DNA from: CAYRFQ01 sp964423615
GTDB taxonomy: Bacteria > Planctomycetota > Planctomycetia > Gemmatales > Gemmataceae
Reading direction: 5' to 3'
Length of the DNA stretch: 64,000 bases
Assembly (NCBI GenBank): GCA_964423615.1
Contig: CAYRFQ010000011.1
Coordinates: 84,548-148,547 of the forward strand
Shown here: positions 1 to 9,538 of the stretch, one piece after another
Position numbering within the stretch: position 1 is the first letter of the stretch
Layout of the letters: the number at the start of each line of letters is the position of its first letter
Made by a program: the position numbers and the translations under genes
The notes under the pieces: model-generated
Told to the model about the DNA's origin: nothing
Databases searched by the model: none
Seen by the model: the letters and a program-made list of their open reading frames with translations, nothing else

Positions 1-16
1 AAGGCCGCGAATCGTG

Positions 17-39
17 AGGACCCGTTCAGCTGAGGTCCT
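17..39. terminator. possible hairpin terminator at window edge
   Basis: A 6-bp stem (AGGACC pairing with GGTCCT) surrounds an 11-base loop. It lies just ahead of the first gene and could end a gene that lies outside the window. There is no clear T-run, so the call is weak. Confidence 0.25.
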
Positions 40-98
40 TGGTGGAGGGACGACTGCCGATAAGTCCCATTCCAAATCTTCTGTGGGGAGTGGCTCTC

Positions 99-905
99 AT
101 GCAAATAAAACAAACATACGTTCTGTTTTTCGTTGCGTTCGGACTGTTGGTTTTCGCTGGCACCTTGCCCAATTCCGGAGCCCAAGAGCCGCAAGGGGCG
201 ATGGAGGAACAAGTTCTTTACTGGACGAACTATTATCGCAGTCATTTCGGCCGCAGGCCACTTCGACTCAACGCGCAGTTAAACGTAGCTGCCAAACAGC
301 ACGCACAAGCGATGGCGAACCAAGAGCTTATGGCCCACACCATCAATGACAAGACGGTGGTCAATCGAGTTCGACAGCATGGGTATGTGCATCAAGTCGT
401 AGGAGAAAACATAGGCTATTCGTTTGGATATGAAAACCCAGCCTGGCGATGTTTCTCTGGTTGGATGTATTCACCGAGCCACTGGAGAAATATCCAATCT
501 CTCGAATATACCGAAACTGGTCTGGGAGTTTCCGAGTCGAAGTCCGGTAAGCTCTATTTCTGCCAAATCTTCGCAATCCCAGCCCACCAAGAAAAACTCA
601 TTCGTGTCCCGTCATCGCCTTTTGTTGCAGAAACTATCCCGGCTCGACCTCAAAGATCACAACCAGCAAGAACTAATGGAAGATACCCGAACAAGGCTTC
701 TGGCCTTCGAACGTACCCGCAAGGTCTTTCAGCATTTCCCGCAATGCCACATGCACTTCGGTCTCAGTTTCCCTATCCCAGAGTTCGGACAACTCTGTAT
801 CCCAACCGAGAAGGCTTGTTCATTGGATTGGGAGGATTACAGTCTTTTCCGGTTGGAACTGGGGATTATTACGAGCATCCGTTCCAGAGTTATGTTGGGT
901 GGTAA
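99..905 (+). CDS. secreted CAP-domain (SCP/PR-1-like) protein
   Basis: 268 residues. The start at 99 is preferred over one 60 bases upstream because GGGGAG lies 8 bases before it and the protein then opens with a signal peptide (hydrophobic residues about 8-21, cleavage near SGAQ, residues 26-29). Residues about 36-161 form a CAP domain: AAKQHAQAM with His68, GENIGY at 102-107, SPSHW with His128, and a final YFCQIFAIP strand. His68 and His128 match the usual CAP cavity histidines. The last 100 residues are Pro/Arg/Tyr-rich low complexity and probably disordered. CAP proteins in bacteria are extracytoplasmic and their substrates are mostly unknown. It stands alone, convergent with the next gene. 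Confidence 0.85.
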   Translation: MQIKQTYVLFFVAFGLLVFAGTLPNSGAQEPQGAMEEQVLYWTNYYRSHFGRRPLRLNAQLNVAAKQHAQAMANQELMAHTINDKTVVNRVRQHGYVHQVVGENIGYSFGYENPAWRCFSGWMYSPSHWRNIQSLEYTETGLGVSESKSGKLYFCQIFAIPAHQEKLIRVPSSPFVAETIPARPQRSQPARTNGRYPNKASGLRTYPQGLSAFPAMPHALRSQFPYPRVRTTLYPNREGLFIGLGGLQSFPVGTGDYYEHPFQSYVGW

Positions 906-1114
906 CACGTAGGGTCATAAAATTATGTAGAAATGGAATGATCGGCTTTGGCCACTCGCAAACTTGATCGGGAGAAGGGAAAAAGCCGATTCGAGAGGCG
1001 AAAACTCAAACACCAAACACGAGTGGCGGAAAGAGTGTGGCAGTTGAAGACTACTTGGCAAAAGAAGAAAAATAAACAGCGTTGTTGAGTAAACCCGAAT
1101 GCGAGCTTGCCAAC

Positions 1115-2761
1115 TCAGGAATAGAATTCGTCGAGCTTGTCTTGGTATTTAGCGAAAACGACGTTCCGGCGTAATTTGAGACTCACTGTGAGTTCCTCGT
1201 TTTCTACCGTGAACGGTTCTGGAAGGACCAAGCACTTTTTGACCTGCTCCCAGCTTGCGAAGTCACGAAGAACTGTTTCCATCCGTTGGAGTAAGGTATC
1301 GATCACAGCTTTCTGTTGGCATAGATCCTTATCAGAAACTGCATCGAGATTAATAATACCCGATTGCGTCAACTGCAGCCTGAGTTTAGGCCAGTTTGGA
1401 ACAACTATGGCCGTGAGGAATGGACGCCCTTCCCCGTAGACCACAACCTGGTCCACGCATTCCTCGGTCACAAGGATGCTTTCGATCTGAGTTGGCAGTA
1501 GTTTCTTTCCGTTCGAAAGGACCAGTAATTCTTTCTTGCGTCCGGTGACCTTCAGGTGTCCGTCCTCGTCGATCATTCCCAGGTCTCCTGTGTGGAGCCA
1601 GCCGTCTTTGATGGCGTCAGCTGTCGCTTGCGGGTTACTCCAGTACCCTTGCATGACGTGGGGACCGCGAGTAAGGACTTCTCCATCGTCGGCTATTTTT
1701 ACCTCGATCCCGGGAATGGGTGGTCCGACTGTATCGAGCCTGGCGTTTCCAAGCAAATTCGTGGAGATGACGGGGGAACTCTCGGTCAGGCCGTAGCCGA
1801 TCAGGACTTCCAAACCGACATCGCGGAGGGCCTTTGCAACGGCGACGGGCATCGCGGCACCGCCCGCGCATAACCCTCGGATGCGATTACCGAAGACGGC
1901 CTTGAGATTCTCTCGAGGAACCCCTTGAACGACTTTTTCGTAGAATCGGGGAACCGCACAGAGCAACGTGGGGTTTACTTCCCGCAGCTGTTCCACGACA
2001 GTCTCCGCGGAGTCCGCAAGACATACACTGGTCCCACCAACTAGATTTGCGTAATGATCCACAGTCCTAGCGAATATGTGACTGAAGGGCAGCCAACTCA
2101 GAATTGGTCCTTCGTCTCGTGGGAAAATTGCGTCAGCCGTAGTCGAATTGCTCAGCAGATTCCCGTGCGAGAGCATAACTCCCTTCGGATTGCCCGTTGT
2201 TCCAGAGGTGTACATGATTGTTGCGAGTGATGAAGGAACCAGATTTTCTTCACGTCGGCGAAGTTCTTCCTCAACGTCAGCGAGGGCTGCGCGGCCTTTT
2301 TGCAAGAACTCAGTCCAGCTGATGCTGTCACTCGTGGTGCTGGCATCATCGAGTACCACGACGCCTTTGATGTTGGGCAACTCGTGTCGAACTTGGTGAA
2401 ACTTGTCCAGTTGAATCTTGTCGGAAACGAACAGCCAACTGACATCGGCATTCGAAAGTTGGAATTGAACTTGTCGAGGAGCCAAAGGAGCATGGGACGG
2501 GACGTTGACCGCAGCCGCTGTCAAAATCCCCATGTCGGCAATCAACCACTGGACCGAATTCTCGGCCAACAGGCCAACCCGGTCGCCAGGTTCGATTCCA
2601 TGAGCGATGAGGCTGGCGGCACACGCGATCGCTTGCTCGCGATATTCGTTCCAGCTGACCTCGTGGTAAGTGCCGCCCCGACGAAAACGAAGAGCGGGAC
2701 GTGGACCAAGCCGTTCGCTTTGCCTTTGGTGCAACTCGCTGAGATTCTTGTAGTTGGTCAT
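1115..2761 (-). CDS. long-chain acyl-CoA synthetase (AMP-forming)
   Basis: 548 residues from the ATG at 2761; GGGATC lies a short distance upstream. A GTG at 2818 would add 19 residues but has no ribosome site and no family counterpart. ANL-superfamily motifs are in order: the P-loop YTSGTTGNPKGV at about 184-195, GYGLTESSP near 330, LHTGDLG near 405, and GRKKELLVLSNGKK near 425 leading to the C-terminal lid. The family activates fatty acids through an acyl-AMP intermediate and transfers the acyl group to CoA. Length and motifs fit FadD/FACS-type enzymes. Chain-length preference cannot be told. It is monocistronic and divergent from the small membrane protein at 2873. Confidence 0.88.
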   Translation of the reverse strand: MTNYKNLSELHQRQSERLGPRPALRFRRGGTYHEVSWNEYREQAIACAASLIAHGIEPGDRVGLLAENSVQWLIADMGILTAAAVNVPSHAPLAPRQVQFQLSNADVSWLFVSDKIQLDKFHQVRHELPNIKGVVVLDDASTTSDSISWTEFLQKGRAALADVEEELRRREENLVPSSLATIMYTSGTTGNPKGVMLSHGNLLSNSTTADAIFPRDEGPILSWLPFSHIFARTVDHYANLVGGTSVCLADSAETVVEQLREVNPTLLCAVPRFYEKVVQGVPRENLKAVFGNRIRGLCAGGAAMPVAVAKALRDVGLEVLIGYGLTESSPVISTNLLGNARLDTVGPPIPGIEVKIADDGEVLTRGPHVMQGYWSNPQATADAIKDGWLHTGDLGMIDEDGHLKVTGRKKELLVLSNGKKLLPTQIESILVTEECVDQVVVYGEGRPFLTAIVVPNWPKLRLQLTQSGIINLDAVSDKDLCQQKAVIDTLLQRMETVLRDFASWEQVKKCLVLPEPFTVENEELTVSLKLRRNVVFAKYQDKLDEFYS

Positions 2762-2872
2762 TGCCGATCCCGGTTGTTTGATTCGGATCGAGAAAACATG
2801 TTTCGTTTGCCCATTCACTCTACAATAAAGCTGGAAGATTTGCAGTCAGTTCACAATGGATAGGGGGACGGA

Positions 2873-3157
2873 ATGGAAACAAACCATGACGAAGGTGGCA
2901 AATGGCTCGGGATTTTTCTGACGGTATTGTTTGGCGGCGGGTTCGTCGTATTTCTGATGTTGGTCTCTGGTGGCTTTTTTCTCTACGTTGGTTTTGCCGG
3001 GATCGCCATCGCTTTATTGGGTGGGCTTCACTACATCACGTGGGGCCGATCGATGTCTCAAGAAGCGGCTGTCGAGAGGGCCCAACAAGAGGCGAACAGA
3101 CGTTTCGAGAGGGATCGCTACTACGCGGACGATTCAGAGCACATTCAGGAATTGTAG
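2873..3157 (+). CDS. small two-helix membrane protein, unknown
   Basis: 94 residues. The ATG is preceded by AGGGGGACGGA, a strong ribosome site. Residues about 12-32 and 34-54 are hydrophobic and likely form a helical hairpin in the membrane. The remaining 40 residues are charged (QEAAVERAQQEANRRFERDR) and probably helical and cytoplasmic. I do not recognise the family. It is transcribed away from the acyl-CoA synthetase and ends 16 bases before the convergent membrane protein at 3174. Confidence 0.65.
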   Translation: METNHDEGGKWLGIFLTVLFGGGFVVFLMLVSGGFFLYVGFAGIAIALLGGLHYITWGRSMSQEAAVERAQQEANRRFERDRYYADDSEHIQEL

Positions 3158-3173
3158 GACGCCGAGACCTTAC

Positions 3174-4226
3174 CTATCTTGGAGCTTTCCAAAAAGCCAT
3201 CGAGATGTGCAAGAGGCTCCAATAGATGAAGTTGGACCCTTCAACGAGTTGGCTCAGGATGCCGACTCGATCCCACACATACACACGTAGGGCCATCAAG
3301 CTCAACACGATGCCGACAATAGAGATGTGGAGGACAATAAACCCTGTTGGCGTCCGGCGTAACCAAGTCCAGAGCGTAAACCGTTCGGGACGTGTTTCGT
3401 TGGCTAGTTGGTAAGAGACAAAGACCAACCATGCTCCCGCGTGAACAAGAATGATCAAGTTGAAAGCAGTCGAACCCACAATCATTCCGAATGAGAGCGT
3501 CAGGAAGATGATGCCATAGATCGTGGCCAACGGCTTGTGTTTGAGGAGAGCTTGATCGACCGAACCGTACGTTTGTATCGCTGCACGTCGTACGTTGACC
3601 AGAGCCAGGGCACACAATAGCGCTATACCCAGGCTTCCGATCATGTACCAATGCGAAGGAATTGTGTACAGGATTTCTTTATGTTTGATGCACATTCCGT
3701 GGATGACTTGACCAATCGCAAGTATGGCTACCAGAAACGTGATTGTGGCCCACCGAAGGGCGGGCAAGAATGTCTTTGTTTTTTCTCCATCCCCTGGAGC
3801 GTCTCCGTAGCGTTGATAGATATTCGATTGGTCGCGTAACTCGTGAACGAGAAAGTATCCATAGAAAAGTATTATGACGAAGGGATTACTCGATGCTCCC
3901 AGGAAGTACACAAAGAAACACAATCCAATGCCAATGAGGGTGAGCCAGCCAAGTCGCATGGCCGCACGTGGGTTCCGGACTCTGGAGGACGTGAACAGAA
4001 ATAACCACCCGATGATGAAGTGCGCCAAACCACAAGCACGCATGGTCACGGCGGCTGGTGATTCCATGAACCGTCTGGGCGGTTGCAGGAGATACTTTTC
4101 GAGCAGGTAGATGAGACAACCGATCGCAATCGCTGCCCAGGCGCAGGCGATGGCATAGACAAACTGTCTGACAGATCGTTTGTCCAATTCCTCTCGCCAT
4201 GTTCTGGCAATGGTGAACAGCGCCAT
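3174..4226 (-). CDS. polytopic membrane protein, unknown
   Basis: 350 residues from the ATG at 4226, which has GGAAGGGAAG upstream; a TTG at 4253 is less likely. It has about nine or ten predicted membrane helices over the whole length, with short loops. One longer polar loop (RDQSNIYQRYGDAPGDGEKTK) precedes the fifth helix or so. There is no catalytic or transport signature that I recognise. Its helix packing and Trp/Tyr content are typical of uncharacterised planctomycete inner-membrane proteins. It is monocistronic and convergent with the two-helix protein. Confidence 0.7.
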   Translation of the reverse strand: MALFTIARTWREELDKRSVRQFVYAIACAWAAIAIGCLIYLLEKYLLQPPRRFMESPAAVTMRACGLAHFIIGWLFLFTSSRVRNPRAAMRLGWLTLIGIGLCFFVYFLGASSNPFVIILFYGYFLVHELRDQSNIYQRYGDAPGDGEKTKTFLPALRWATITFLVAILAIGQVIHGMCIKHKEILYTIPSHWYMIGSLGIALLCALALVNVRRAAIQTYGSVDQALLKHKPLATIYGIIFLTLSFGMIVGSTAFNLIILVHAGAWLVFVSYQLANETRPERFTLWTWLRRTPTGFIVLHISIVGIVLSLMALRVYVWDRVGILSQLVEGSNFIYWSLLHISMAFWKAPR

Positions 4227-4371
4227 CCTGCACTTCCCTTCCGTGGAATCCAAACCAAAATGTAGAGAAAACCGGCTGGATTATAACGACTCGTCAGGAT
4301 AAGAAAAGTCGCCTTGAAGCACCTCGGGTAGTATTTTCTAACGTTTTTGTAAAATCTTACCTCACTCTGTA

Positions 4372-4884
4372 ATGTCTCCACAAAACACACACAATGACGA
4401 CGATTCGGGAAAAAATGTCCTTCGAGGAATTCAGGAAAAGATGGGCATAATTCCACACGTGTTTCGGGCCATGAACGCGTGTCCCGAAGTGGTGGAAGCC
4501 ACCTTATTGTTTGAAGAAGGTACGAAATCCTATCTCGATCCCAAGTTGTGGGAACTCGCTTATCTCAAAGCCAGTTCTCTGAATGGTTGCCAACCGTGTG
4601 TGAACTACCACGCCAAGAAAGGAAAACAGTCTGGACTGACTCCAGAGCAACTACAAGCTGTTGAAACTGGTGGATCAATGGAGTCTTTCGACGACCTGGA
4701 ACAAGGTGTCTTACGGTTTGTCGAACAATGGATCGTCGGAGGTTCGGTGGATTCTGAGTTAGTCCAGAGATTGTGTAGCGAGCTAGGAGAGAGTGGCCTG
4801 ACGGCGTTGGCCGCGACAATTTCTTTGGCGACATGGATTAACCAATTTACCAAAGTTGCCGAGATCCTCCGTCGAAGTCGCTGA
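4372..4884 (+). CDS. carboxymuconolactone decarboxylase/AhpD-like protein
   Basis: 170 residues, all helical. The core motif NGCQPCVNYHAKKG gives Cys73, Cys76 and His80, the CxxCxxxH arrangement of the AhpD/CMD family. In AhpD this pair acts as a redox disulfide supporting alkyl-hydroperoxide reduction. The N-terminal LRGIQEKMGIIPHVFRAM (about 17-34) resembles the usual 'G.vP..fr.m' lead-in of these proteins. No ahpC is adjacent, so the redox partner is unknown. The family fold is clear; the specific role is inferred. Confidence 0.8.
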   Translation: MSPQNTHNDDDSGKNVLRGIQEKMGIIPHVFRAMNACPEVVEATLLFEEGTKSYLDPKLWELAYLKASSLNGCQPCVNYHAKKGKQSGLTPEQLQAVETGGSMESFDDLEQGVLRFVEQWIVGGSVDSELVQRLCSELGESGLTALAATISLATWINQFTKVAEILRRSR

Positions 4885-5028
4885 TTCCTTCTGACTTCTC
4901 CGCCCCTCCCTTGTTTTGCTTTTTCCCATCTGTTACTTGTCTTGTGCATAGCCGTTCACGGATCGAACTGCTTTCTCCTTTGCGACTGCCACGATTGCCT
5001 TTCTAACAATTCGAAGAAAGGAATGTAT

Positions 5029-7464
5029 ATGAACGCATGGATGCGTTTATTCCTTCTATCGGCATCGTTACTGTGCTGCCTCGGAACTTGCTACGCCCAA
5101 CAAGCTCCTCAGAAATTCCCCGTACGCGAACATCAACACGTTGATCTACTTCCCAAACAGGCCATCGCTCGCGTGGGTACGACACGTCTGCGACACAGTG
5201 CCGATTTGTTATCCGTTGTCCACTCTGTGGACGGTCGATTCATCGCTACGGTTGGAAAGGACTTTCGAGTGTGTGTCTGGGACGGTCGTCAATGGCATCT
5301 CGTCTGCGAGATCGCCGAGGCGAGAACGAATATTCATTCGGTGGCGCTCTCACCAGATGGAAATTATCTCGCAATTGGAACCGCAAACACGACGAAATCA
5401 CGGGACAGGCACGTCCGCGTCTATTCGCTGCCGTCAGGGAAACTTGTGTGGAAACACCAAGCGGATAGTTGGGTGATCACGACTCACCTTGCGTTTTCCG
5501 CCGATAACTCCGCGTTGGCTGCCTATGGTTTTGGCCAACTGTGTCGATGGGACACCAAGACTGGGCGGAAGTTAGGTTCGTTGAGGTGGGAGCAAGATGG
5601 TGGAACCGTGGCCATCTCGGCAGACCATCGGTTGATAGCCCATGACAACTCGCCAAGCTCGACCACCATCATCCTGAGAGACGCAAACTCCGGGAAAAAA
5701 GTCGGGAGGCTCGGATCGCACGACAATGTGATCTATACTTTTGCTTTCTCTCCGGACGGAAAGCGTTTGTTCTCCAGTTCATCCATTGGACCTGTGTTAG
5801 TGTGGGACGTGACGAAACAAACGATATGTCGGAAAATCTCCTCCGTCGGGGCGTCAAGTTTCGGATTCTCTGCCGATAGCCAGTTGGTGAGCATTCTGGA
5901 TGTAGGCGGGAGAGTATCGATCTGGAATCTCGCCACCAAGAAACAACTCTCGAAGTGGGCTCAGCGAGAGTTGTCAGCTCCCCTGGGCATCTCGGCAGCA
6001 GCCTTGTGTTCGGAGGGGAAGCAGTTGGCCGTTATCAAAACGGGTTCGCAAGTACTTTGGATGTATGACGTCCCAACAGGGAATCGGCTTTCTCCTCCAC
6101 GGAGCCATAATGGTCCGATCCGGTCGGTGGCTTTCTCTCCCCTCTCGACAACGGTTGCCGTCAGTTCGACCACGTTCGAATCCGCATTTCAGCCTCAGCA
6201 CGAACTCGCTCTATGGAACGCACAAAATGGAAAGCTCGAAAGGCCTCTCGAAAATCCCCCGATGACGTACTCGCGTGTCTTCGTGGATGTCATTCCGAAC
6301 ACGTTCATTGGCTCGACTTCTACTGGTTCGACACCAATTCTTTTCGATTGGAAGAATAACAAAAAGCTGGAATCTCCGTGGCAATCGAAGCCCCGACCAG
6401 ACCACAGTTCCACAGTCCCCCTCCCGGTTGCGGTTTCTCCTGGAGGTCTCGTTGCGTTTGCTTGTCACGACGACACCCTTCAAATCTGGAACTTAAAAGA
6501 CCGACGGCTTGTGGTGAAGTGCCCCAGTTTTTTACCCACCATCGGTTCGTTAGATTTCTCTCCCGATGGGCAAGAACTCGCCGTCTGTGGGGAGAATGGT
6601 GTAGTCTTGTGGAACTGGCAGTCAGGTGGTTGTTCTCCGATCTACCAAACGCCGAAGGCGGACCTCGTTCGGTATTCCGGGGACGGGCAAAGGGTGGCGA
6701 TCTTGGTTCGAGGGGACAGTTCACGAATAGCCCTTTGGAATCGGCAAACGCGACAACTCCGAGAGCGTTTCCTCGACTTGCCGATCGTTGGCGACTTGGC
6801 CTTTGCTCCCGATGGCAAAACGTTGGCTGTTGCTACGGCTGCAAAAGCCGATACTCTCACTCCGGAGTTGAGAATCTACGAAGTCGCCAGTGGCCAAATT
6901 CGCAGTTCCTTTCGGGGGCACACCGGGCTGATCAGCTGTCTGGCCTTTTCTCGGGATGGAACGCGACTGGCATCTGGTAGCGAGGATACAACGACCTTGA
7001 TTTGGAACGTGAGTCCATCGTCGGGGGCAAATCAAAAACGAAAACCGTTGACCGCCATCCGATTCGAGAAGTTATGGTCGCTTCTCAAATCTGAGAATGC
7101 CGGGAAGGCCTACGGGGCTATGCGAGTGTTGGTCAGTCATGGTCGACAGGCCGAAGGCCTCATCACCCAGAAACTCACTGAGGCAGTGACCATTACGCCT
7201 ACAGAAATTGATCGAACGATACGGCTTCTTGATCACAAAAGATACGCCTATCGAGAACGAGCGATGATTCGTCTCGTCCACCTTGGTCGAAATGCCATTC
7301 CGCAACTCCAAGAAGCGCTCGCCAAAGAAACATCACGCGAACTCCGAGAACGCATCGACACGTTGTTGGTGCGGATCCGGGAGAAGCCCCTGGAAGGAGA
7401 TCAACTTCGGACGACGCGGGTGAACGAAGTTCTCGATTGGATCAGGCGGTTGTCCAAGCCTTAG
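5029..7464 (+). CDS. secreted WD40-repeat protein with C-terminal helical domain
   Basis: 811 residues. The start at ATG 5029 is chosen because AAAGGA ends 6 bases before it; an ATG at 5023 is too close. A signal peptide (MNAWMRLFLLSASLLCCLG, cleavage after CYA) sends it out of the cytoplasm. From about residue 45 to 660 there are WD40 blades with repeated 'FSPDGKRL...VWDV' or 'LIWNV' endings, enough for two propellers. The last 130 residues are helical (YRERAMIRLVHLGRNAIPQL) and match the C-terminal domain of the WD40 protein at 14834-17539, but stop earlier, at RRLSKP. The three downstream frames show no lost tail. The role is probably protein binding. Confidence 0.85.
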   Translation: MNAWMRLFLLSASLLCCLGTCYAQQAPQKFPVREHQHVDLLPKQAIARVGTTRLRHSADLLSVVHSVDGRFIATVGKDFRVCVWDGRQWHLVCEIAEARTNIHSVALSPDGNYLAIGTANTTKSRDRHVRVYSLPSGKLVWKHQADSWVITTHLAFSADNSALAAYGFGQLCRWDTKTGRKLGSLRWEQDGGTVAISADHRLIAHDNSPSSTTIILRDANSGKKVGRLGSHDNVIYTFAFSPDGKRLFSSSSIGPVLVWDVTKQTICRKISSVGASSFGFSADSQLVSILDVGGRVSIWNLATKKQLSKWAQRELSAPLGISAAALCSEGKQLAVIKTGSQVLWMYDVPTGNRLSPPRSHNGPIRSVAFSPLSTTVAVSSTTFESAFQPQHELALWNAQNGKLERPLENPPMTYSRVFVDVIPNTFIGSTSTGSTPILFDWKNNKKLESPWQSKPRPDHSSTVPLPVAVSPGGLVAFACHDDTLQIWNLKDRRLVVKCPSFLPTIGSLDFSPDGQELAVCGENGVVLWNWQSGGCSPIYQTPKADLVRYSGDGQRVAILVRGDSSRIALWNRQTRQLRERFLDLPIVGDLAFAPDGKTLAVATAAKADTLTPELRIYEVASGQIRSSFRGHTGLISCLAFSRDGTRLASGSEDTTTLIWNVSPSSGANQKRKPLTAIRFEKLWSLLKSENAGKAYGAMRVLVSHGRQAEGLITQKLTEAVTITPTEIDRTIRLLDHKRYAYRERAMIRLVHLGRNAIPQLQEALAKETSRELRERIDTLLVRIREKPLEGDQLRTTRVNEVLDWIRRLSKP

Positions 7465-7558
7465 TCGTCCGTTTCAAAAATAACGTCCCGGTTAGTCTGG
7501 CCCTCGGATCAATCGTCTTGAACGGCTTGATTTTGGGGTTGGACTCGTCATTGGACCG

Positions 7559-8878
7559 CTATTTCGGACGTCGTCGACTATCGGGAATGAGACCTTCTCC
7601 AATCATCCGTCGAAATAGCACGTACTGAATGATCGAGTAATATCCCTCTTGTTTTTCTGGAACGACTACCATGGGAACAAGGCACATCTCGTCGCTTGTT
7701 TGTTCGCCGAACGTCACACGTTTGGGAGGGCTATTCGGGTTGAACGGGTTATTGTCGGAATTATCGTAGACCGCGTTGATCGTGAGCTTTGTTCCCTTCG
7801 GGAGCTTAAACGGCTTTTGAAAAATGTATTGGTCTTGCCAATCGAAGTCCCAATCTGGAATGCGGACGAGGACTTTCTTCTTCGCTTCCCCAGGTAGCTT
7901 GGCAAGCAGTTCAATCTTTCGCCCAATCAAGTGCATATGGGGAAAAGTCCCATAAACAGTCACGTCTGTTGGAAGTGTGGCGTGGGTGGTGATTTTGTAG
8001 TCGTTTTTGCCCGCTGGGATGTCGATGTGTCGGGTCCCAATGGTGAACGGAAGCAGCGCTTTTCCTTTCTTCTTGGTGAAATAAATTCCAACCTCCGATT
8101 GATCTTTCTCGACCTTTCCAGTCGGGTGATAGTGCATCTGCAAGATGAGATCGGCTCCACCAGGGAGCCACCACCCAACGTTGCCAGGCCAACGCCGAGG
8201 GCTCACGCCCGGTGCCCATCCGCCGAGAATCCCGATGGCAGGGACTCCAGGTCCCCCGAAGGATGTGTATCCTGGGCCTTTTTCTTGCTTGTCCCGTTCG
8301 CGTCCGATGCCGGATTTGTCGAGAAAGAACACCGAGTGATGAACGACCCTCCGGTTTCCAGGATGAAACTCGACTGCGGCAACCGTTCGATCTTCTTTCA
8401 AACCGGTCGGAATTGCAAAACACCGATAGACATCGGGACCATCGGCCGGAATGGTGAAAGGCTCTGGCATTCGCAAGATCAAATCGGGCTGGCCGAGGAC
8501 CCAACCTTTTTTGAATTTGGGAATGGCAGGCATGTCCTTGGGATCACCTTTCGGCGCTCCGGCTTTGGCCCATCGGACCAAAACATCCAATTCTTCGTTA
8601 GACAACCCGCGTTCATCTCGAAACTGTATGTGGCCACGTTCCGCCTTCCAAGGCGGCATTCGTTTGTTCTGGGTGACTTCGACAAGGAAATTCGCACGCT
8701 TCGCCGCGTCTTTGTAACTCAAAAGTGAGAACGGAGCTACTTCGCCAGGCCGGTGGCAACGAGCGCAATGCTGGAACAAAATCGGAGCAACGTCCTTACA
8801 GTAAGTTACTTGGCTTGCGTAGGCAGTGGAACCAGTAGTTATCGTCAAAAGAACGGTAAAAAGATAGTGTTTCTTCAT
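7559..8878 (-). CDS. c-type cytochrome/Cu(II) ascorbate-dependent monooxygenase-like protein
   Basis: 439 residues from ATG 8878, with AAGGAG upstream and a Sec signal peptide. A single haem-c site CARCH is at 38-42. The rest matches the two-domain copper fold of PHM/DBH enzymes, with all expected ligands in order: His180-His181 (VVHHS) and His249 (QMHYH) for the first copper, then His314/His316 (FPHMH) and Met398 (DEMCL) for the second. The family hydroxylates C-H bonds using ascorbate and O2; the bacterial substrate is unknown. It follows the redoxin gene by 60 bases and is probably co-transcribed with it. In some planctomycetes such domains occur on one chain. Confidence 0.82.
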   Translation of the reverse strand: MKKHYLFTVLLTITTGSTAYASQVTYCKDVAPILFQHCARCHRPGEVAPFSLLSYKDAAKRANFLVEVTQNKRMPPWKAERGHIQFRDERGLSNEELDVLVRWAKAGAPKGDPKDMPAIPKFKKGWVLGQPDLILRMPEPFTIPADGPDVYRCFAIPTGLKEDRTVAAVEFHPGNRRVVHHSVFFLDKSGIGRERDKQEKGPGYTSFGGPGVPAIGILGGWAPGVSPRRWPGNVGWWLPGGADLILQMHYHPTGKVEKDQSEVGIYFTKKKGKALLPFTIGTRHIDIPAGKNDYKITTHATLPTDVTVYGTFPHMHLIGRKIELLAKLPGEAKKKVLVRIPDWDFDWQDQYIFQKPFKLPKGTKLTINAVYDNSDNNPFNPNSPPKRVTFGEQTSDEMCLVPMVVVPEKQEGYYSIIQYVLFRRMIGEGLIPDSRRRPK

Positions 8879-8938
8879 GGGGCGACTCTCCTTCTCAACA
8901 GGGATCCGTTTTCTGGGGTGCATCTTGCGTTGTTCACT

Positions 8939-9538
8939 CTATTTACTTTGTCCAGGGAGAGCAGGAAGTGGACAACCAAAAGCCTTGGTCCGCTGGACTC
9001 GGGGTTGTTTCCCTGCAATGACGGCATCGAGGGCCTCGCGAAGGTCGCGTTTGCGAGGTTCCCTTCGACGTCGACCGTTGAGGAGATACCAGTCATCGAT
9101 CCGCCCGCCGTAGAAGAGCTCTCCTCGGTTGTTCAACAATGCGGCTTCCGGAACGCGTTTCGCCCGTGTGTGCTGCGCGAAAGTTTGTGCCGGGTCGAGA
9201 AGCACAGGAAAGGTGAACTTGTATTCTTTCGCGTGCTTACGAATATGTTTGGCAGAGGCTTCGGGGTCAGAAATGATACCGTAGAAAACCACTTGTTGTT
9301 TCGAGTATTTCTCGGCAATACGATTCATCTCAGGAACATACAGTTTCGACACCGGACACTCTGTGTCCATAAAGAACAGCACCACAAACTTGGAATCTTT
9401 CCACTCCTTCTCGGTGCGAAGTTGTCCATTCACATCGCGTAGCTGGAATTCGAGCTGTGTAGTCGGTTCCGCTTGACCAGAGATCTCTTGGACGGAAAGA
9501 AAGAAGAGCATGTAAGTAAGTAGACCCGCAGAAAACAT
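8939..9538 (-). CDS. exported redoxin (AhpC/TSA-like) protein
   Basis: 199 residues from ATG 9538, preceded by AAAGGAG about 11 bases away. The N-terminus (MFSAGLLTYMLFFLSVQEI) is a signal peptide or anchor. Residues about 27-165 form a thioredoxin-like fold (VVLFFMDTECPVSKLYVPEM). The usual CxxC is CPVS, so only Cys61 is present, as in one-Cys peroxiredoxin-like proteins. The C-terminal RRRREPRKRDLREALDAVIAGK is typical of planctomycete redoxins found with cytochrome/Cu-monooxygenase domains. It lies 60 bases upstream of that gene in the same orientation, so the pair probably works together outside the cytoplasm, the redoxin perhaps handling electrons or peroxide. Confidence 0.78.
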   Translation of the reverse strand: MFSAGLLTYMLFFLSVQEISGQAEPTTQLEFQLRDVNGQLRTEKEWKDSKFVVLFFMDTECPVSKLYVPEMNRIAEKYSKQQVVFYGIISDPEASAKHIRKHAKEYKFTFPVLLDPAQTFAQHTRAKRVPEAALLNNRGELFYGGRIDDWYLLNGRRRREPRKRDLREALDAVIAGKQPRVQRTKAFGCPLPALPGQSK

